A stretch of DNA of 14,257 nucleotides from Acidimicrobiia bacterium (GTDB lineage: Bacteria; Actinomycetota; Acidimicrobiia; Spongiisociales; SHLN01). Every line of letters begins with the position of its first letter. The stretch's first letter is position 1. Location of the stretch: contig JAUXJL010000013.1 in NCBI GenBank assembly GCA_030624805.1, positions 1 through 14,257 on the forward strand, given 5' to 3'. Shown here piece by piece: positions 13,590 through 14,257 of the stretch. Below the pieces are notes generated by a model that saw only the letters and a program-made list of their open reading frames with translations, did not search any database and was not told where the DNA came from. The position numbers and the translations under genes were made by a program.

Positions 13590-14257
13590 TCAGCCGGATG
13601 GCCCGAACCGCTCGGTCCGGATCCGATCTGTGTCGACCCCCGCCGCCACGAGGCCAACCGAGACGGCCTCGACAAACGGTGTGGGTCCGCATACAAAAAC
13701 GTGTCGAGGGTCGCCGACCCCGCTGATAGCGTCGGCCAGCATGTCGCCGTCGATGCGGCGAGTGAACCCGGTCCAATCCTCCGGGTGCGCCCTCGTCAGG
13801 GTGTGCAGGACGATAGGTCCGTCCGGATCGGCTGCCAGCGACTCGAACTCGCCGCGGTAGATGACGTCATCGAGAGAGCGCGAGCTATACAACAGGAGTG
13901 CTGAGCTGGACCCGTTGGCGGCGGACCTGTGGCGGAGCATCGACATGAGGGGCACGATTCCGGAGCCGCCGGCCACGAGCAACAGCGGACCGCCCGCCTC
14001 CAGCGACCACGTAAACGGCCCGCCGATAGGGCCCCGTAACTCGAAGGTGTCTCCCGGCTCGGCGACGTCAAAGAACCACGGTGACACTTCGCCGTCGTCG
14101 ACGAGCTCAACCGTCAGGTCTAGGACGCCCTGGCTCTCGGGTGCCGAGGCGATCGAGTAGCTCCGCTGGACTTGATAGCCGTCGGGTGCGGTCAGACGAA
14201 CGTCGACGTGCTGGCCCGGCCGGAACGGTCGCCAGGCAGGAAGCGATACACGTAGTG
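13590..14257 (-). CDS. FAD/NAD(P)-dependent ferredoxin reductase-like oxidoreductase (partial, 5' end outside window)
   Basis: The frame is open to the right edge, giving about 222 residues. Visible motifs are FRPGQHVDVRLTAPDG and the FAD-binding QRSYSIASAP, then LRGPIGGPFTW, the NAD(P)-binding LLVAGGSGIVPLMSML, and CGPTPFVEAV close to the C-terminus, followed by ERFGPSG. There is no room for a C-terminal [2Fe-2S] domain, so it is the FNR-type reductase core. In related actinobacteria such reductases often accompany sulfite oxidase-like molybdoenzymes; whether that holds here lies beyond the edge. GTG at 14087 gives only a truncated start; family motifs upstream show the gene begins outside the window. 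Confidence 0.9.
   Translation of the reverse strand, partial: LRVSLPAWRPFRPGQHVDVRLTAPDGYQVQRSYSIASAPESQGVLDLTVELVDDGEVSPWFFDVAEPGDTFELRGPIGGPFTWSLEAGGPLLLVAGGSGIVPLMSMLRHRSAANGSSSALLLYSSRSLDDVIYRGEFESLAADPDGPIVLHTLTRAHPEDWTGFTRRIDGDMLADAISGVGDPRHVFVCGPTPFVEAVSVGLVAAGVDTDRIRTERFGPSG

Noticed and set aside
13580..13696. Extension of the four-cysteine protein
   Set aside because: It overlaps the reductase C-terminus in another frame; GTG 13579 has a good ribosome site.

Overview
The window looks like chromosomal DNA from a high-GC actinobacterium. Stand-alone LigC-type ligase and LigD-type polymerase modules, a mycoredoxin-like glutaredoxin, frequent GTG/TTG starts and Thr/Pro-rich secreted proteins fit an Acidimicrobiia-like lineage; that placement is inference, because no rRNA or marker gene is present. 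I see no tRNA, rRNA, CRISPR array, insertion sequence or phage gene.

Layout. Positions 1-1190 (minus) hold a secreted SGNH hydrolase with C-terminal repeats, cut by the left edge. Positions 1289-1864 (plus) encode a small membrane protein with an HELGH zinc motif. Positions 1861-3387 (minus) are the most interesting part: a compact RiPP-like operon in the order PqqD-like recognition protein, a 42-residue precursor, and an HprK-related kinase whose 5' end appears frame-disrupted. The precursor was found by reading between the two larger genes. It carries the complete lasso-peptide leader signature YxxPxLxxxGxxxxxT, but its Ser/Gly core has no Asp or Glu to close a lasso ring, and no lasso cyclase or leader protease lies in the window. 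Positions 3586-4812 (minus) encode a DUF3179 protein, divergent from a secreted CAP-domain protein (4949-5797, plus) that ends in a strong hairpin. Positions 5832-7079 (minus) carry two envelope proteins of unknown function. Positions 7100-7695 (minus) are a glutaredoxin-rhodanese pair with a one-base overlap.

Positions 7777-9980 hold an ATP-dependent DNA ligase (plus) convergent with a LigD-type polymerase/primase domain protein (minus), separated by a 176-base spacer with a 7-bp tandem repeat. A rhomboid protease (9983-10570) sits two bases upstream of the polymerase gene. Positions 10684-11990 (minus) are an ECF sigma factor coupled by an ATGA overlap to an alkylation-repair protein that has its Ada zinc domain at the C-terminus. 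Positions 12043-12801 encode a tandem DUF427 protein. Positions 12881-14257 (minus) hold a tight set: a flavin reductase (cut by the right edge), a four-cysteine small protein and an AhpD/CMD-family protein.

Themes: DNA repair (ligase, polymerase domain, alkyltransferase with sigma factor), thiol/redox chemistry (glutaredoxin, rhodanese, AhpD-like, flavin reductase), secreted or envelope proteins, and one candidate peptide-modification system that looks like a lasso pathway without the lasso chemistry.
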